DNA from: Acidobacteriota bacterium
Lineage (GTDB): Bacteria; Acidobacteriota; Terriglobia; Terriglobales; Acidobacteriaceae
Direction of reading: 5' to 3'
DNA length: 64,000 nt
NCBI GenBank assembly: GCA_021792135.1
Contig: JAJYVF010000001.1
Location: 248,001 to 312,000 of the forward strand
Shown here: piece after piece, positions 29,871 to 37,964 of the stretch
Numbering within the stretch: the stretch's first letter is position 1
How the letters are laid out: each line of letters starts with the position of its first letter
Made by a program: the position numbers and the translations under genes
The notes under the pieces: model-generated
Told to the model about the DNA's origin: nothing
The model's input: the letters and a program-made list of their open reading frames with translations, nothing else
The model's database searches: none

Positions 29871-30526
29871 GCCTGTCGACCTCAAACGAATCGCAATCGC
29901 GCCGGACGCAGGTCCGTGCTGGCTCGAAGGGCCATACCTCAGCCGCAGCCCCGAGCAGGCCTCATTCCTGGCAGCGCCGGTTTTCGATGCTTTCACTCCC
30001 CTAAACGCCGGCAGACGCGGGTTTGTTACAACCGGGAAGATTTTTCTTTCAACAAACGGAGACATTCCGCAGCGGCCGTCGGGGCGTTTCATCGAACCAT
30101 GACCCTCCATCAGAGCTCAATCAGGGTGACCAGCACGAAGAATCGGGTACCAGGGCAAGCAGCAGACCGGCTCCAAAGGCCACATCCCGTACGGGGTAAT
30201 TGATAGCCCTCCCGTGCGCGGTGACAGCTTTGCAAAGAGATGGAAACAAAGCGCGATCGACGCCGTAAACCGGGGGCGCGCTTCTCCGGGACCTTCCATC
30301 GTGATCCTGGGTACCGGACCGCTGCTGTGACGGCGATCACAGAGCCTCAGAGCAGCACAAAGTACACCTCCTCCGCCTGACGCGCGGTTCGTGATCTCGC
30401 TTGCCGGTATCCCTGGATTCCGGCGGCACGAGCTCAACTTTTCTGTAACGTCTGGGCCTCTCGCGGCATTTATCCCAATTGAACGCGTCTGACTGCTTCA
30501 GCAGACGGTTTGGGGGGCGAAAGATT
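29871..30526. other. 656-bp divergent intergenic region (efflux operon / usp)
   Basis: No convincing coding region on either strand. It holds a widely spaced 7-bp inverted repeat, GTTTGTT (30021-30027) and AACAAAC (30051-30057), about 150 bp upstream of the TolC-like start. It also holds a perfect CRP/FNR-type palindrome at 30326-30341. The rest shows nothing I can name. Confidence 0.6.
30326..30341. promoter_or_regulatory. CRP/FNR-family binding site (TGTGA-CGGCGA-TCACA)
   Basis: A perfect TGTGA-N6-TCACA palindrome, extending to CTGTGA/TCACAG, 186 bp upstream of the usp start. A weak -10-like sequence (AGTACA/TACACC, 30361-30368) lies at the distance expected for class II activation towards usp. 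A second perfect site precedes glgP. The protein that binds is not in the window. Confidence 0.65.
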
Positions 30527-31444
30527 ATGGCGTCATTTGCGCCGAAAAGAATTCTGTGTCCGATTGACCTGAGTTCCTCGTCGAGGGCCGTACTGGGCTG
30601 GGCAAGGCTCTTTGCGCAGGCCTTTGGCGCAACGGTCGAGGTTCTTTACGCCGAATGGGCGGAGATGCCGCGATATTTCACGGAAGAACAAATCTCCCGG
30701 TTGCGCTCCGATGAAATGAAAGGACTGCGTGTCATCGAGAGAGAGCTTCACTCCGTTGCCGAGGAGATTCTGGGGCCCACCGTGCCCTTCGCAACCTCTG
30801 TGGTGACAGGGCACGCCATCGAGGTCATCCTGAAACGGCTGCAGACGGCTGCGCCCGATCTGGTGGTGATGGGAAGCCACGGACGCAGCGGAGTCGCCCG
30901 CCTCCTGCTCGGATCCGTGGCCGAAAACGTCAGCCGCGAGGCTCGTTGTCCCGTGCTCATTGTCAGAGGTCCGGTGGTTCCGGCGGCGCAGACTCATCTC
31001 AACAGCGTGCTGTGCCCGGTGAATCTGACGGGCGCAGCCCGCTCCTGCGCCCAGACGGCAGCCGATGTCGCCGGAGCGATGGGCGCGCAGTTACAGGTGC
31101 TGCACGCGGCTGAGGAACCGGCATCCGAAGGCGCAGTTCCCGCTGCCGGCTTCTGTGACTGGATTCCGGAGGATGTACGAAAGAGCTGCCATCTCTCGGA
31201 AATCGTAGTGAAAGGCAACGCCGCCGAACAGATTATCCTCTTCGCCCGGCGCGAGAAGACCGATCTGATCGTCCTGGGAGCTGCGCACCGCACCTTCCTT
31301 GAGACCAGCACACTTGGTTCGACAACCGTGCGCGTGATGCGGCACAGCTCGTGTCCGGTTCTTCTGGTTCCTCACGGAAATGAGGCGCGGAAACAGAGCA
31401 CAGAGACACAGGAGGGGACGATCCCGCACAGAGCAGGCTCGTGA
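30527..31444 (+). CDS. Tandem universal stress protein
   Basis: Cytosolic stress protein of 305 residues made of two Usp domains. Domain 1 (~4-150) begins KRILCPIDLSSSSRAVLGWA and ends with the ATP-binding consensus VVMGSHGRSGVARLLLGSVA. Domain 2 (~165-295) has VLCPVNLTGAARSCAQ and a less conserved phosphate loop, VLGAAHRTFLETSTLGSTTV. The second domain may thus bind ATP weakly. ATG 30527 follows GGGGGGCGAAAG; an upstream TTG at 30479 is less likely. A perfect CRP/FNR-type site 186 bp upstream suggests oxygen- or starvation-linked control. The stop overlaps the next ORF, but that gene probably starts at 31504. Confidence 0.92.
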   Translation: MASFAPKRILCPIDLSSSSRAVLGWARLFAQAFGATVEVLYAEWAEMPRYFTEEQISRLRSDEMKGLRVIERELHSVAEEILGPTVPFATSVVTGHAIEVILKRLQTAAPDLVVMGSHGRSGVARLLLGSVAENVSREARCPVLIVRGPVVPAAQTHLNSVLCPVNLTGAARSCAQTAADVAGAMGAQLQVLHAAEEPASEGAVPAAGFCDWIPEDVRKSCHLSEIVVKGNAAEQIILFARREKTDLIVLGAAHRTFLETSTLGSTTVRVMRHSSCPVLLVPHGNEARKQSTETQEGTIPHRAGS

Positions 31445-31503
31445 AGGATGACGGGCGGATGGGCGAATGCGGCGGCTGCAAAGCCGTCTCGGAGGGCCTG
31501 GCA

Positions 31504-32511
31504 ATGCATGCAAAACGGATCTTCTGGATTCTTTCCCTGTCGATGGTTGTTGCCATTCCATCTTTCGGGCAACCGGCAGTAACACCCGACCCGCAGACAG
31601 CGAATATCAGCGGCACCGTAACCGACGCGGAGAACGACATTGTTCCGGGCGCGAAGGTTGTGCTCGATGCATCCGGCTCCGGGGAGATCCGCACGGTCCT
31701 CTCCAGCGACAACGGAGCCTTTGCCTTTGAAAATGTGCCTGCCGGAAACACGTATCACATTACGATCACCGCCGCCGGATTTGCGGACTGGACGTCACCC
31801 AGTCTCGCTGTTCAGCCGGGACAGTTTCTTCTGGTTTCCAACGTCAGGCTGGTTCTTGCCGGAGGCGTGACTTCGGTGACGGTTTACGCGTCCTCCGAGC
31901 AGCTCGCGACCGAACAGGTACACCTCGAAGAAAAGCAGCGCGTCCTGGGTGTGATCCCCAATTTCTGGGTTGTTTACGATCCGAATGCAGCGCCTTTGAC
32001 TGCGAGGCTGAAGTTCCGGCTTGCTCTCAGAACAAGTCTTGATCCGGTGACCTTTCTCGGTGCGGCCCTGGTTTCAGGGATGGACCAGGCCGGGGACACG
32101 CCAGATTTCCAGCAGGGAGCGAAAGGTTACGGGCAGCGCCTCGGCGCAAATTACACAACCGGAGTCACCGATGTCATGCTGGGCGGTGCGATTCTCCCGT
32201 CTCTGCTGCATCAGGATCCGCGGTATTTCTACCAGGGAACCGGCACAACAGGGTCCCGCCTGCTCCATGCCCTGTCGAGCCCGTTCATCTGCAAGGGCGA
32301 CAACGGGCGCTGGCAGCCGAACTTTTCGAGCGTGGGCGGCGATCTGGCCACCGGGGCCATCTCGCAGACCTGGTTTCCTGACACAGATCGGGACAGCGGC
32401 CTGGTTTTCGAGAACGTCCTGATTACGACGGGTGGCCGCATGGCCAATGGTGTGATTCAGGAATTCGTTCTGCGCCGCTTCACATCGGGGGCAGGCAGCC
32501 GGGACCACTAA
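31504..32511 (+). CDS. Secreted protein with carboxypeptidase-regulatory-like domain
   Basis: A ~335-residue protein of unknown role. The signal peptide (MHAKRIFWILSLSMVVAIPS) is followed by a beta-sandwich carboxypeptidase regulatory-like domain: ISGTVTDAENDIVPGAKVVL and NGAFAFENVPAGNTYHITIT, residues ~35-125. The C-terminal ~200 residues (NFWVVYDPNAAPLTARLKF, then VTDVMLGGAILPSLLHQDPR and YFYQGTGTTGSR) form a domain I have seen only as unnamed in acidobacterial proteins. The longer GTG start at 31441 would put 21 residues before the signal peptide, so 31504 is preferred. It lies 59 bp after usp and may share its transcript. Confidence 0.8.
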   Translation: MHAKRIFWILSLSMVVAIPSFGQPAVTPDPQTANISGTVTDAENDIVPGAKVVLDASGSGEIRTVLSSDNGAFAFENVPAGNTYHITITAAGFADWTSPSLAVQPGQFLLVSNVRLVLAGGVTSVTVYASSEQLATEQVHLEEKQRVLGVIPNFWVVYDPNAAPLTARLKFRLALRTSLDPVTFLGAALVSGMDQAGDTPDFQQGAKGYGQRLGANYTTGVTDVMLGGAILPSLLHQDPRYFYQGTGTTGSRLLHALSSPFICKGDNGRWQPNFSSVGGDLATGAISQTWFPDTDRDSGLVFENVLITTGGRMANGVIQEFVLRRFTSGAGSRDH

Positions 32512-32517
32512 GAAGCT

Positions 32518-32538
32518 GCCCGCCGGAAACCCGCGGGC
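32518..32538. terminator. Possible bidirectional hairpin terminator
   Basis: GCCCGC-CGGAAACCC-GCGGGC, a 6-bp GC stem with a 9-nt loop, lies just past the stop of the secreted protein and before the convergent NifX-like gene end. There is no T-run, so intrinsic termination is uncertain. Confidence 0.35.
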
Positions 32539-32648
32539 CAACCCCGCACGCATTCAGCAGTGCGTGATGCGGCACACATCGGAATGGCAGAAAGCCATAT
32601 CTGCTGAGCGTGAGAGTCGCTCGGCGCAGACCGCGGAGATCTTCTCTG

Positions 32649-33092
32649 TCACTCGTTGCGGGTCTCCGGCACCCTGCGGCATTGGCAGCCCTCTGCCCTT
32701 CCCTGATGGGCAGCTGGCCCGGAATGTTGCTTTTCGGTGGCGCAGTGCGACGACATCGATCCCGGCTCCGGCGCCCGCGCGCGGATCAACTCCCCGCGAT
32801 CGAGAAGCGCCGCGAGCTGCGGCACAGGCGTCCTGGCAGGTCCAATCCACCCTCGGATCCCCGCCTGTTCGAGGTGCATGAATGCGCCAGGCCCAATCTC
32901 AGTAAAGACGGCATCGGTGCAGCCATGCTTCCTCATAATATCGACCACGGCTCGCCCATTCAGGACCGTGTTCTGCTCAAATATGCTCCGGCCACTCTCG
33001 TCCCGGATCAGCACCCATTTCCCTTTGCCAAAATGGGGTGACAGGGCTGAATCCTCGCGATTCAGCAGCGTGATAAATGCGGCCTTGCTCAC
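32649..33092 (-). CDS. Orphan dinitrogenase iron-molybdenum cofactor (NifX/NifB-like) domain protein, Cys-rich tail
   Basis: A 147-residue protein whose first ~95 residues match the DiNase_FeMo-co fold: LSPHFGKGKWVLI at the position of the PHFGxxxxF motif, then NGRAVVDIMRKHGCTDAVFT and the loop TEIGPGAFMHLEQAGIRGW. Members bind iron-sulfur or FeMo precursors in nitrogen fixers, but no nif gene is near. The tail (~100-147) carries extra Cys/His (SSHCATEKQHS, GCQCRR). The start is GTG 33092 with AGGAGG 6 nt upstream; an ATG at 33122 would lie inside the operator. A perfect TAGGTGTA-N3-TACACCTA repeat sits 15 bp upstream, linking it to the PadR regulon. Confidence 0.82.
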   Translation of the reverse strand: MSKAAFITLLNREDSALSPHFGKGKWVLIRDESGRSIFEQNTVLNGRAVVDIMRKHGCTDAVFTEIGPGAFMHLEQAGIRGWIGPARTPVPQLAALLDRGELIRARAPEPGSMSSHCATEKQHSGPAAHQGRAEGCQCRRVPETRNE

Positions 33093-33106
33093 TTTCGCCT
33101 CCTGAC

Positions 33107-33125
33107 TAGGTGTAGTATACACCTA
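33107..33125. promoter_or_regulatory. PadR-regulon operator A (perfect)
   Basis: TAGGTGTA-GTA-TACACCTA is an 8-bp perfect inverted repeat with a 3-nt spacer, immediately upstream of the ribosome-binding site of the NifX-like gene. Read on the - strand it contains TATACT, a good -10 hexamer, so binding would block transcription. The GGTGTA-N3-TACACC core recurs at 38446 and 41176. That PadR (37965-38381) is the binder is inference. Confidence 0.75.
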
Positions 33126-33509
33126 CAGGATCCCCCGATACCAGGCAATCCGCATTCTGTCCGGCTGGGTTTGGACCCATGCCCACCAGGCGACAACGGC
33201 GGCGCTGCATGCGCCTCCTGAACCCTCAGAGAAAGCGTCCCTTACCGGGCTGGCAGATCGGCCTTCTTCATGCGCCCCTCCTGCCTTCCATTCCGGATCG
33301 AATGGCGTGTATGGTTCGGCCGGGCCCCGAAAAGGAGGCACGAAAACGAGCTCCGTACGAAGCGTGCTGCGCCAGCCTGCGCCTCAGGATTCTTCTGCCC
33401 CGATCGGATCGCGTTCCCGCTCTCTCAGGAGCGTGAATTCCGGTCCTTAGCGGCGGCCTTTCTGAACCATTCCTCGCGGATCGCGCGGCCGTCCCGGTAG
33501 ACGCAGCTT
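33126..33509. other. Intergenic stretch with no convincing full gene
   Basis: No domain-bearing ORF was found. On the - strand, a strong AGGAGGGG precedes a nine-codon frame (33242-33271) encoding MKKADLPAR then TAA. It resembles only the first residues of DUF2256 proteins and may be a decayed start. Nothing else can be named. Confidence 0.4.
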
Positions 33510-34001
33510 TCATTCCTCCCTGCTCCCGGAACACGCGCGGCAGATCCGGGCAGCCATGGTCTCGCCTGTCGGGTTCCTGGCATCGGTCAGCTGCTCAATG
33601 CACGTCATGAACCCTGTCGGGAAAGCCGCGGGAAGCAGGCGATCGTCGTACAGTGCGTCATCCAGAGATTCATCCTGCGAGCGCACGACCAGGATTCTCG
33701 CCTGGGGCCAGCGATGGCGAATGAATTGGCAGGCATCCTCGAGTTCGAAGGGGAAGAGTGTGGAATGGAGAAGTGCGACGTCAATGGTCTGGCTTGCGGG
33801 AAAGACCCAAAGTTCCCTGTAGTCGGTCGCTATGCTCAGCGTACAGTTCTTTCGCGCCATCATGACATCGCGCACCATGTTGCTCAGGGCGATCGGCCCG
33901 ACAGAGAGAACATGCACCATGGGCGAAGGCTTGCCGGGCCCCGGCCGATTCGCTTTGATCAGATACGGGCCCGGCTTATGGGCATTCTGCGCGTGATTCA
34001 T
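33510..34001 (-). CDS. Receiver-like (CheY-fold) domain protein lacking a clear phospho-acceptor
   Basis: About 163 residues with a response-regulator-like pattern: VLSVGPIALSNMVRDVMMAR, then IDVALLHSTLFPFELEDACQ and RILVVRSQDESLDDALYDD. The usual acidic pair after strand 1 is absent (VLSVGP) and the usual Asp at the end of strand 3 reads ALLHST, so phosphotransfer is doubtful. The C-terminus (ICRACSGSREE) has two Cys. The start ATG 34001 overlaps the rhodanese-like stop by 4 bp; the ORF's longer start at 34139 runs back into that gene. Likely a cotranscribed partner of the rhodanese-like protein. Function unknown. Confidence 0.7.
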   Translation of the reverse strand: MNHAQNAHKPGPYLIKANRPGPGKPSPMVHVLSVGPIALSNMVRDVMMARKNCTLSIATDYRELWVFPASQTIDVALLHSTLFPFELEDACQFIRHRWPQARILVVRSQDESLDDALYDDRLLPAAFPTGFMTCIEQLTDARNPTGETMAARICRACSGSREE

Positions 34002-34474
34002 GCTGCTTCCACTCCGGCACGATCCTCCTGCAGCAGATAGAACGGGGCCGTACCGCACAGACCGGGGCTCGTCTCGATCATGAATGCGGCAAGTCCGGAC
34101 ACACCGCAGAATGCCGCGCTCTGTGTCGGCGGAAGCCATTCCAGAATCTCCTGGAGGTCTTCCGGGCCAATGCGAAGAACACGCGCGGGCGGGAGCTGGA
34201 GAGGCTGCGTCACCTGCTTCCGAAGATCGATCACGAGCAGATCGTCGGTGTCCTGAACAAGAATGGCTCTGAGCTCAGACGTGGAAATCCATCGGATCGG
34301 CCGATTGCCCTGTCCGGCGGAATCGTTGGGTGAACTCCGTAACGGAACAGATGGCCGGCCAATACCATCTGCCGCCGCACGAAAGGCGCGGCGCGCAAAC
34401 CGCAGGACCTGCCATTCCGGAATAACAAGGACTACGATGGTGGCCGTTGCCGCCAGGAGCCAGAGAACATACAT
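33998..34474 (-). CDS. Membrane-anchored rhodanese-like protein
   Basis: A 158-residue protein with one N-terminal membrane helix (VLWLLAATATIVVLVIPEWQ) and a C-terminal rhodanese-like domain. WISTSELRAIL, then DDLLVIDLRKQ corresponds to the family VIDVR. PTQSAAFCGVSGLAAFM places a Cys at the active-site loop position. The match is by pattern, and the loop is shorter than in classical rhodaneses, so sulfurtransferase activity is uncertain. It is coupled (4-bp overlap) to the receiver-like gene, in a block rich in thiol enzymes. Confidence 0.7.
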   Translation of the reverse strand: MYVLWLLAATATIVVLVIPEWQVLRFARRAFRAAADGIGRPSVPLRSSPNDSAGQGNRPIRWISTSELRAILVQDTDDLLVIDLRKQVTQPLQLPPARVLRIGPEDLQEILEWLPPTQSAAFCGVSGLAAFMIETSPGLCGTAPFYLLQEDRAGVEAA

Positions 34475-34560
34475 GTTTTACCCTCACCGCGGAAAGTTTC
34501 AGAGGCGGCCTCATCCGCAGGGCAGATGCGAACCGCCCGGACGAACGGCCCGAGTATCGG

Positions 34561-34914
34561 CTAGCTTTGGAGAACCGGTGAGGGAGGAGAACGCGAACAG
34601 GAATGAGACTGATCTGTGCCGGCTTCATACACCTCGAATGGCACGGTGCCGCTCAGGAAGCGAAGAAGGGGACACTGCGACCGGTGAAACAGGAGAACCT
34701 GTGAATCCTGGGTCAGACGGGAGGTATTGGCGGGAGTCGCTGCGATGGGTGGATGTCGCTGTTCGATCCAGAGCCTGGCCACGAAATGGCGCGACGAGCT
34801 GCGATGACTGTGATAGAACCACAACCTTGCACCAAGTCCACCCAGGAATACGGCAAGCGCCAGCGCGGGGAGACTGAGTGCCAGGGCTCCGGGGACCGGA
34901 CCCCTCGAAGGCAT
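34561..34914 (-). CDS. Hypothetical single-pass membrane protein
   Basis: Possible 117-residue protein beginning MPSRGPVPGALALSLPALAL, with one strong membrane helix followed by a basic loop (FYHSHRSSSRH) and a Ser/Pro-rich end. I do not recognise it. An upstream in-frame ATG at 34998 is also possible. It precedes the rhodanese-like gene by 86 bp on the same strand, which would make a three-gene unit. The membrane helix and position are the only support, and other frames are also open here. Confidence 0.4.
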   Translation of the reverse strand: MPSRGPVPGALALSLPALALAVFLGGLGARLWFYHSHRSSSRHFVARLWIEQRHPPIAATPANTSRLTQDSQVLLFHRSQCPLLRFLSGTVPFEVYEAGTDQSHSCSRSPPSPVLQS

Positions 34915-34998
34915 GCCGGGACAGGTCCTGTTTTGCACGATGGATTGGTACTGCTGTGCGGCACCAAATGCGATCCGGGCTGGGGTACTGCCATCCAC

Positions 34999-35322
34999 AG
35001 GATTGGGTAGCTGTTGCTGAGCCGGTGGGATAGGGTCTGAAATTTAGACGCACTGCCCTGCCAGAACGTTGCAGAAGTCCCGGACTGCGGGAATGTGACC
35101 CGGATCACAGATTTGCCTGCCAACCAGGCATAAACTAATCGCCCTCCTTTCGCGCCACCGGCTGACAGGAGGCCCTTCAACGGGGTTTCGGCCGGCCTGA
35201 GCCGCGGCAGAATCCGATATCTATCGATAACTCAGTTGCCCTTCGTAACTATTGCATCCCGGCAGGCGTCTGAGGGATTGGAGGCCTCGGCTGACGAAAG
35301 CGGAGGCGGTACGGGTTTATGC
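34999..35322. other. Intergenic region upstream of glgP
   Basis: No gene. It carries a perfect CRP/FNR-type site (35094-35109) and a -10-like box (35131-35136) at class II distance. The 35236-35322 part continues the glgP frame but lies before the preferred ATG. Confidence 0.6.
35094..35136 (+). promoter_or_regulatory. CRP/FNR-family site with class II promoter for glgP
   Basis: TGTGA-CCCGGA-TCACA at 35094-35109 is a perfect palindrome centred at 35101.5. A centre at -41.5 predicts a start near 35143 and a -10 starting at about 35131, where TAAACT (4 of 6 matches to TATAAT) is found. There is no -35 box, as expected for an activator-dependent promoter. The arrangement points to activation of glgP; the regulator is not in the window. 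Confidence 0.7.
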
Positions 35323-37839
35323 ATGACTGAGAATCTGTTGGCCGGAATTGATCCCACCGATGTCCTGAGAGAAATCGCGCTCAATCTGCGCTGGTCCTGG
35401 AACCATACCGCCGATGAGCTGTGGGGCCAGATTGACCCGGAATTATGGGAGACGACTCAAAACCCCTGGGTGATGCTGCAGACCGTGTCGCGGGAGAAAC
35501 TGAAGGCCGCCACCGCGGACCCGCAGTTTGTGCAAAAGCTCAATCAGGTCATGCAGAGAAAGCAGCGGCGCGAGCAGGCAGCCAGCTGGTTTCGTCAGTC
35601 CTGGGCGCAACCCCCGTTCGCGCGCATCGCGTACTTCAGTATGGAGTTCATGCTCAGCGATGCCCTGCCCATCTACTCAGGCGGTCTCGGCAATGTCGCC
35701 GGGGACCAACTGAAGGCGGCCAGCGATCTGGGAGTTCCGCTGGTGGGGATCTGTCTGCTGTATCAGGTGGGCTATTTCCGGCAGCGGATCGACGGGGATG
35801 GCCGGCAGCAGCCGCTCTATCCCTTCAATGATCCCGGACAGCTCCCCATACAACCGGTACGGCAGGCAAACGGAGAATGGCTGCGCATTGCGCTCGATCT
35901 GCCAGGATTCCGGATGTGGGTCCGGGTCTGGCAGGTCGAGGTCAGCCGGGTAAAGCTCTACCTGCTCGATACCAACGATCCGGCCAATCTTCCCGAGTAT
36001 CGGGGCATTGCCAGCGAACTGTACGGCGGCGGACCGGAGGTCCGCATTGCCCAGGAGATGGTGCTCGGCATTGCGGGTTGGAGGCTGCTGCGCGCCCTGG
36101 GGACCCCGCCCGAGGTGTGCCACCTGAACGAGGGTCACGCGGCCTTTGCTGTCCTTGAGCGGGCGCGCGACTATATGACCGAAGCCAGAGTGTCCTTCGA
36201 GACGGCATTGACCGTGATCCGCGCCGGCAATCTCTTTACCACCCACACCCCCGTGGCCGCGGGCTTCGATCGATTTGCTCCGGATCTGGTGGAGCGGCAC
36301 TTCCGGCATTACGCCCGGAACGCGCTTCATATTTCCATGCAGGATCTGCTGGCGCTGGGGCGGCAAAATCCCGCCGATCCCTCGGAACCCTTCAGCATGG
36401 CTCTGCTCGCCATGCGCGGCAGCGGCGCCGTTAACGGCGTGAGCCGCCTGCACGGCCAGGTGAGCCGGCGAATCTTTCAAAATAGCTTCTCCCGCTGGCC
36501 GGAGGCTGAAGTGCCCATTGGACACGTCACCAACGGCGTGCATGTTCCCATCTGGGACTCTGCAGAGGCCGACAATCTGTGGACCGAGGCCTGCGGGCGG
36601 CAGCGCTGGGACAGCGATCTGAAGAAGCTGGAAGAAGATATCCGTCGGGTCCCCGACGAGCATTTGTGGCAAATGCGCGCAGCCGCGCGGAAATCATTCG
36701 TTGAATACATCCGCCGCAGGCTGGCCCGCCAGATCGCGGGACATGGCGGGTCGGCGGAAGAGATCGCAGCGGTGGAGCGAATTTTCGATCCCGATACGCT
36801 GACCCTCGGCTTTGCCCGGCGGTTCGCCACCTATAAGCGGCCCAATCTGCTGCTGCACGACCGTGAACGCCTGCTGGCGATTCTGACCGGCGCCGACCGG
36901 CGCCCCGTGCAGCTGGTGATCGCCGGTAAAGCGCATCCGCAGGATACGGCCGGGCAGGAGATGGTGCGCCAGTGGATTGAATTCATCCGCCGCACGCCGG
37001 CCCGCACCCGCGCCGTCTTTCTCAGCGACTACGACATGCGTCTCTCCGAACATCTGGTGCAGGGGGTGGACCTGTGGCTGAATACTCCGCGCCGTCCCTG
37101 GGAAGCCTGCGGCACCAGCGGCATGAAAGTGCTGGTGAACGGCGGACTGAATCTCTCCGAGTTAGATGGATGGTGGGCGGAAGCCTATTCGCCCGACGTG
37201 GGCTGGGCGCTCGGCGACGGCATGGAGCACGGCGATGATCCCGACTGGGACGCCGCGGAGGCTGAGCAGTTATACACGCTGCTGGAGCAGCAGGTGATCC
37301 CGGAATTTTACAACCGCGACGCGAACGGCATTCCAACCAGCTGGATTCGCCGCGTGCGGGAAAGCATGGCGCGGCTGACAACCGCGTTTTCGGCCACCCG
37401 ATGCGTGCGCGAATACACGGAGAAGTATTATGTTCCGCTTGCCGCCGCGTACAGGAAAAGAAGCTCCGATGAAAACAAAACGGCCGAAAGCCTGCTGCGC
37501 TGGCGGCAGGAACTCTCCGATCAGTGGCCCAGGGTTCGCTTCGGGTGCGTGCGCGTGGAGACCAACGCGCACCGGCACCGGTTCGAGGCCGACGTCTACC
37601 TGAACGAGCTCCGCCCTGAGGCGATTCGCGTCGAGCTCTACGCCGAGGCATCCGGGAGCCACAAGCTGGTTCGCGAGCCGATGGTTCGCGGTAAGTCACT
37701 GATCGGCCAAAACGCCTGGTGCTACTCTGCCACCGTCGGTGCGGATCGGCCGGCGGACGACTTCACTCCACGGGTCATTCCGTCGCATCCCGAGGCATTC
37801 GTCCCGCTGGAGGCACCGCAGATTCTCTGGTACCGCTGA
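35323..37839 (+). CDS. glgP: Alpha-glucan (glycogen/maltodextrin) phosphorylase, GT35
   Basis: Releases glucose-1-phosphate from storage glucan with a PLP cofactor. The ~838 residues show the bacterial alpha-glucan phosphorylase start (NLRWSWNHTADELW), AYFSMEFMLSDALPIYSGGL, CHLNEGHAAFAVLERARDYM, GHVTNGVHVP, RRFATYKRPNLLL and the PLP-lysine region EACGTSGMKVLVNGGLN. The family is the shorter glgP branch with a DUF3417-type N-terminus, not the E. coli MalP type. I use ATG 35323. A class II CRP/FNR-type site upstream suggests induction under oxygen or energy limitation, fitting the stress genes around it. No glg synthesis genes are adjacent. Confidence 0.93.
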   Translation: MTENLLAGIDPTDVLREIALNLRWSWNHTADELWGQIDPELWETTQNPWVMLQTVSREKLKAATADPQFVQKLNQVMQRKQRREQAASWFRQSWAQPPFARIAYFSMEFMLSDALPIYSGGLGNVAGDQLKAASDLGVPLVGICLLYQVGYFRQRIDGDGRQQPLYPFNDPGQLPIQPVRQANGEWLRIALDLPGFRMWVRVWQVEVSRVKLYLLDTNDPANLPEYRGIASELYGGGPEVRIAQEMVLGIAGWRLLRALGTPPEVCHLNEGHAAFAVLERARDYMTEARVSFETALTVIRAGNLFTTHTPVAAGFDRFAPDLVERHFRHYARNALHISMQDLLALGRQNPADPSEPFSMALLAMRGSGAVNGVSRLHGQVSRRIFQNSFSRWPEAEVPIGHVTNGVHVPIWDSAEADNLWTEACGRQRWDSDLKKLEEDIRRVPDEHLWQMRAAARKSFVEYIRRRLARQIAGHGGSAEEIAAVERIFDPDTLTLGFARRFATYKRPNLLLHDRERLLAILTGADRRPVQLVIAGKAHPQDTAGQEMVRQWIEFIRRTPARTRAVFLSDYDMRLSEHLVQGVDLWLNTPRRPWEACGTSGMKVLVNGGLNLSELDGWWAEAYSPDVGWALGDGMEHGDDPDWDAAEAEQLYTLLEQQVIPEFYNRDANGIPTSWIRRVRESMARLTTAFSATRCVREYTEKYYVPLAAAYRKRSSDENKTAESLLRWRQELSDQWPRVRFGCVRVETNAHRHRFEADVYLNELRPEAIRVELYAEASGSHKLVREPMVRGKSLIGQNAWCYSATVGADRPADDFTPRVIPSHPEAFVPLEAPQILWYR

Positions 37840-37964
37840 CGACCTCCTGTGCGAACTTGTCTTCCCGGCGCCATTCGGCCCGATGGTGTCCCCCGGCCCC
37901 GTGAAATCTGATATCGCTATCCGCGTTCCGCCTTCCTGCCGCCGTCCCCCTCCCGGCCGGTACT

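Noticed and set aside
33123-33341. 72-residue frame on the - strand (ends at the operator)
   Set aside because: No motif, no ribosome site that fits, Gly/Ala/Trp-rich composition without family resemblance; it ends inside the operator region.
34809-34824. TGTGA-TAGAAC-CACAA as a third CRP/FNR site
   Set aside because: Half-site spacing and the right arm do not match TGTGA-N6-TCACA, and it lies in a possible coding region.
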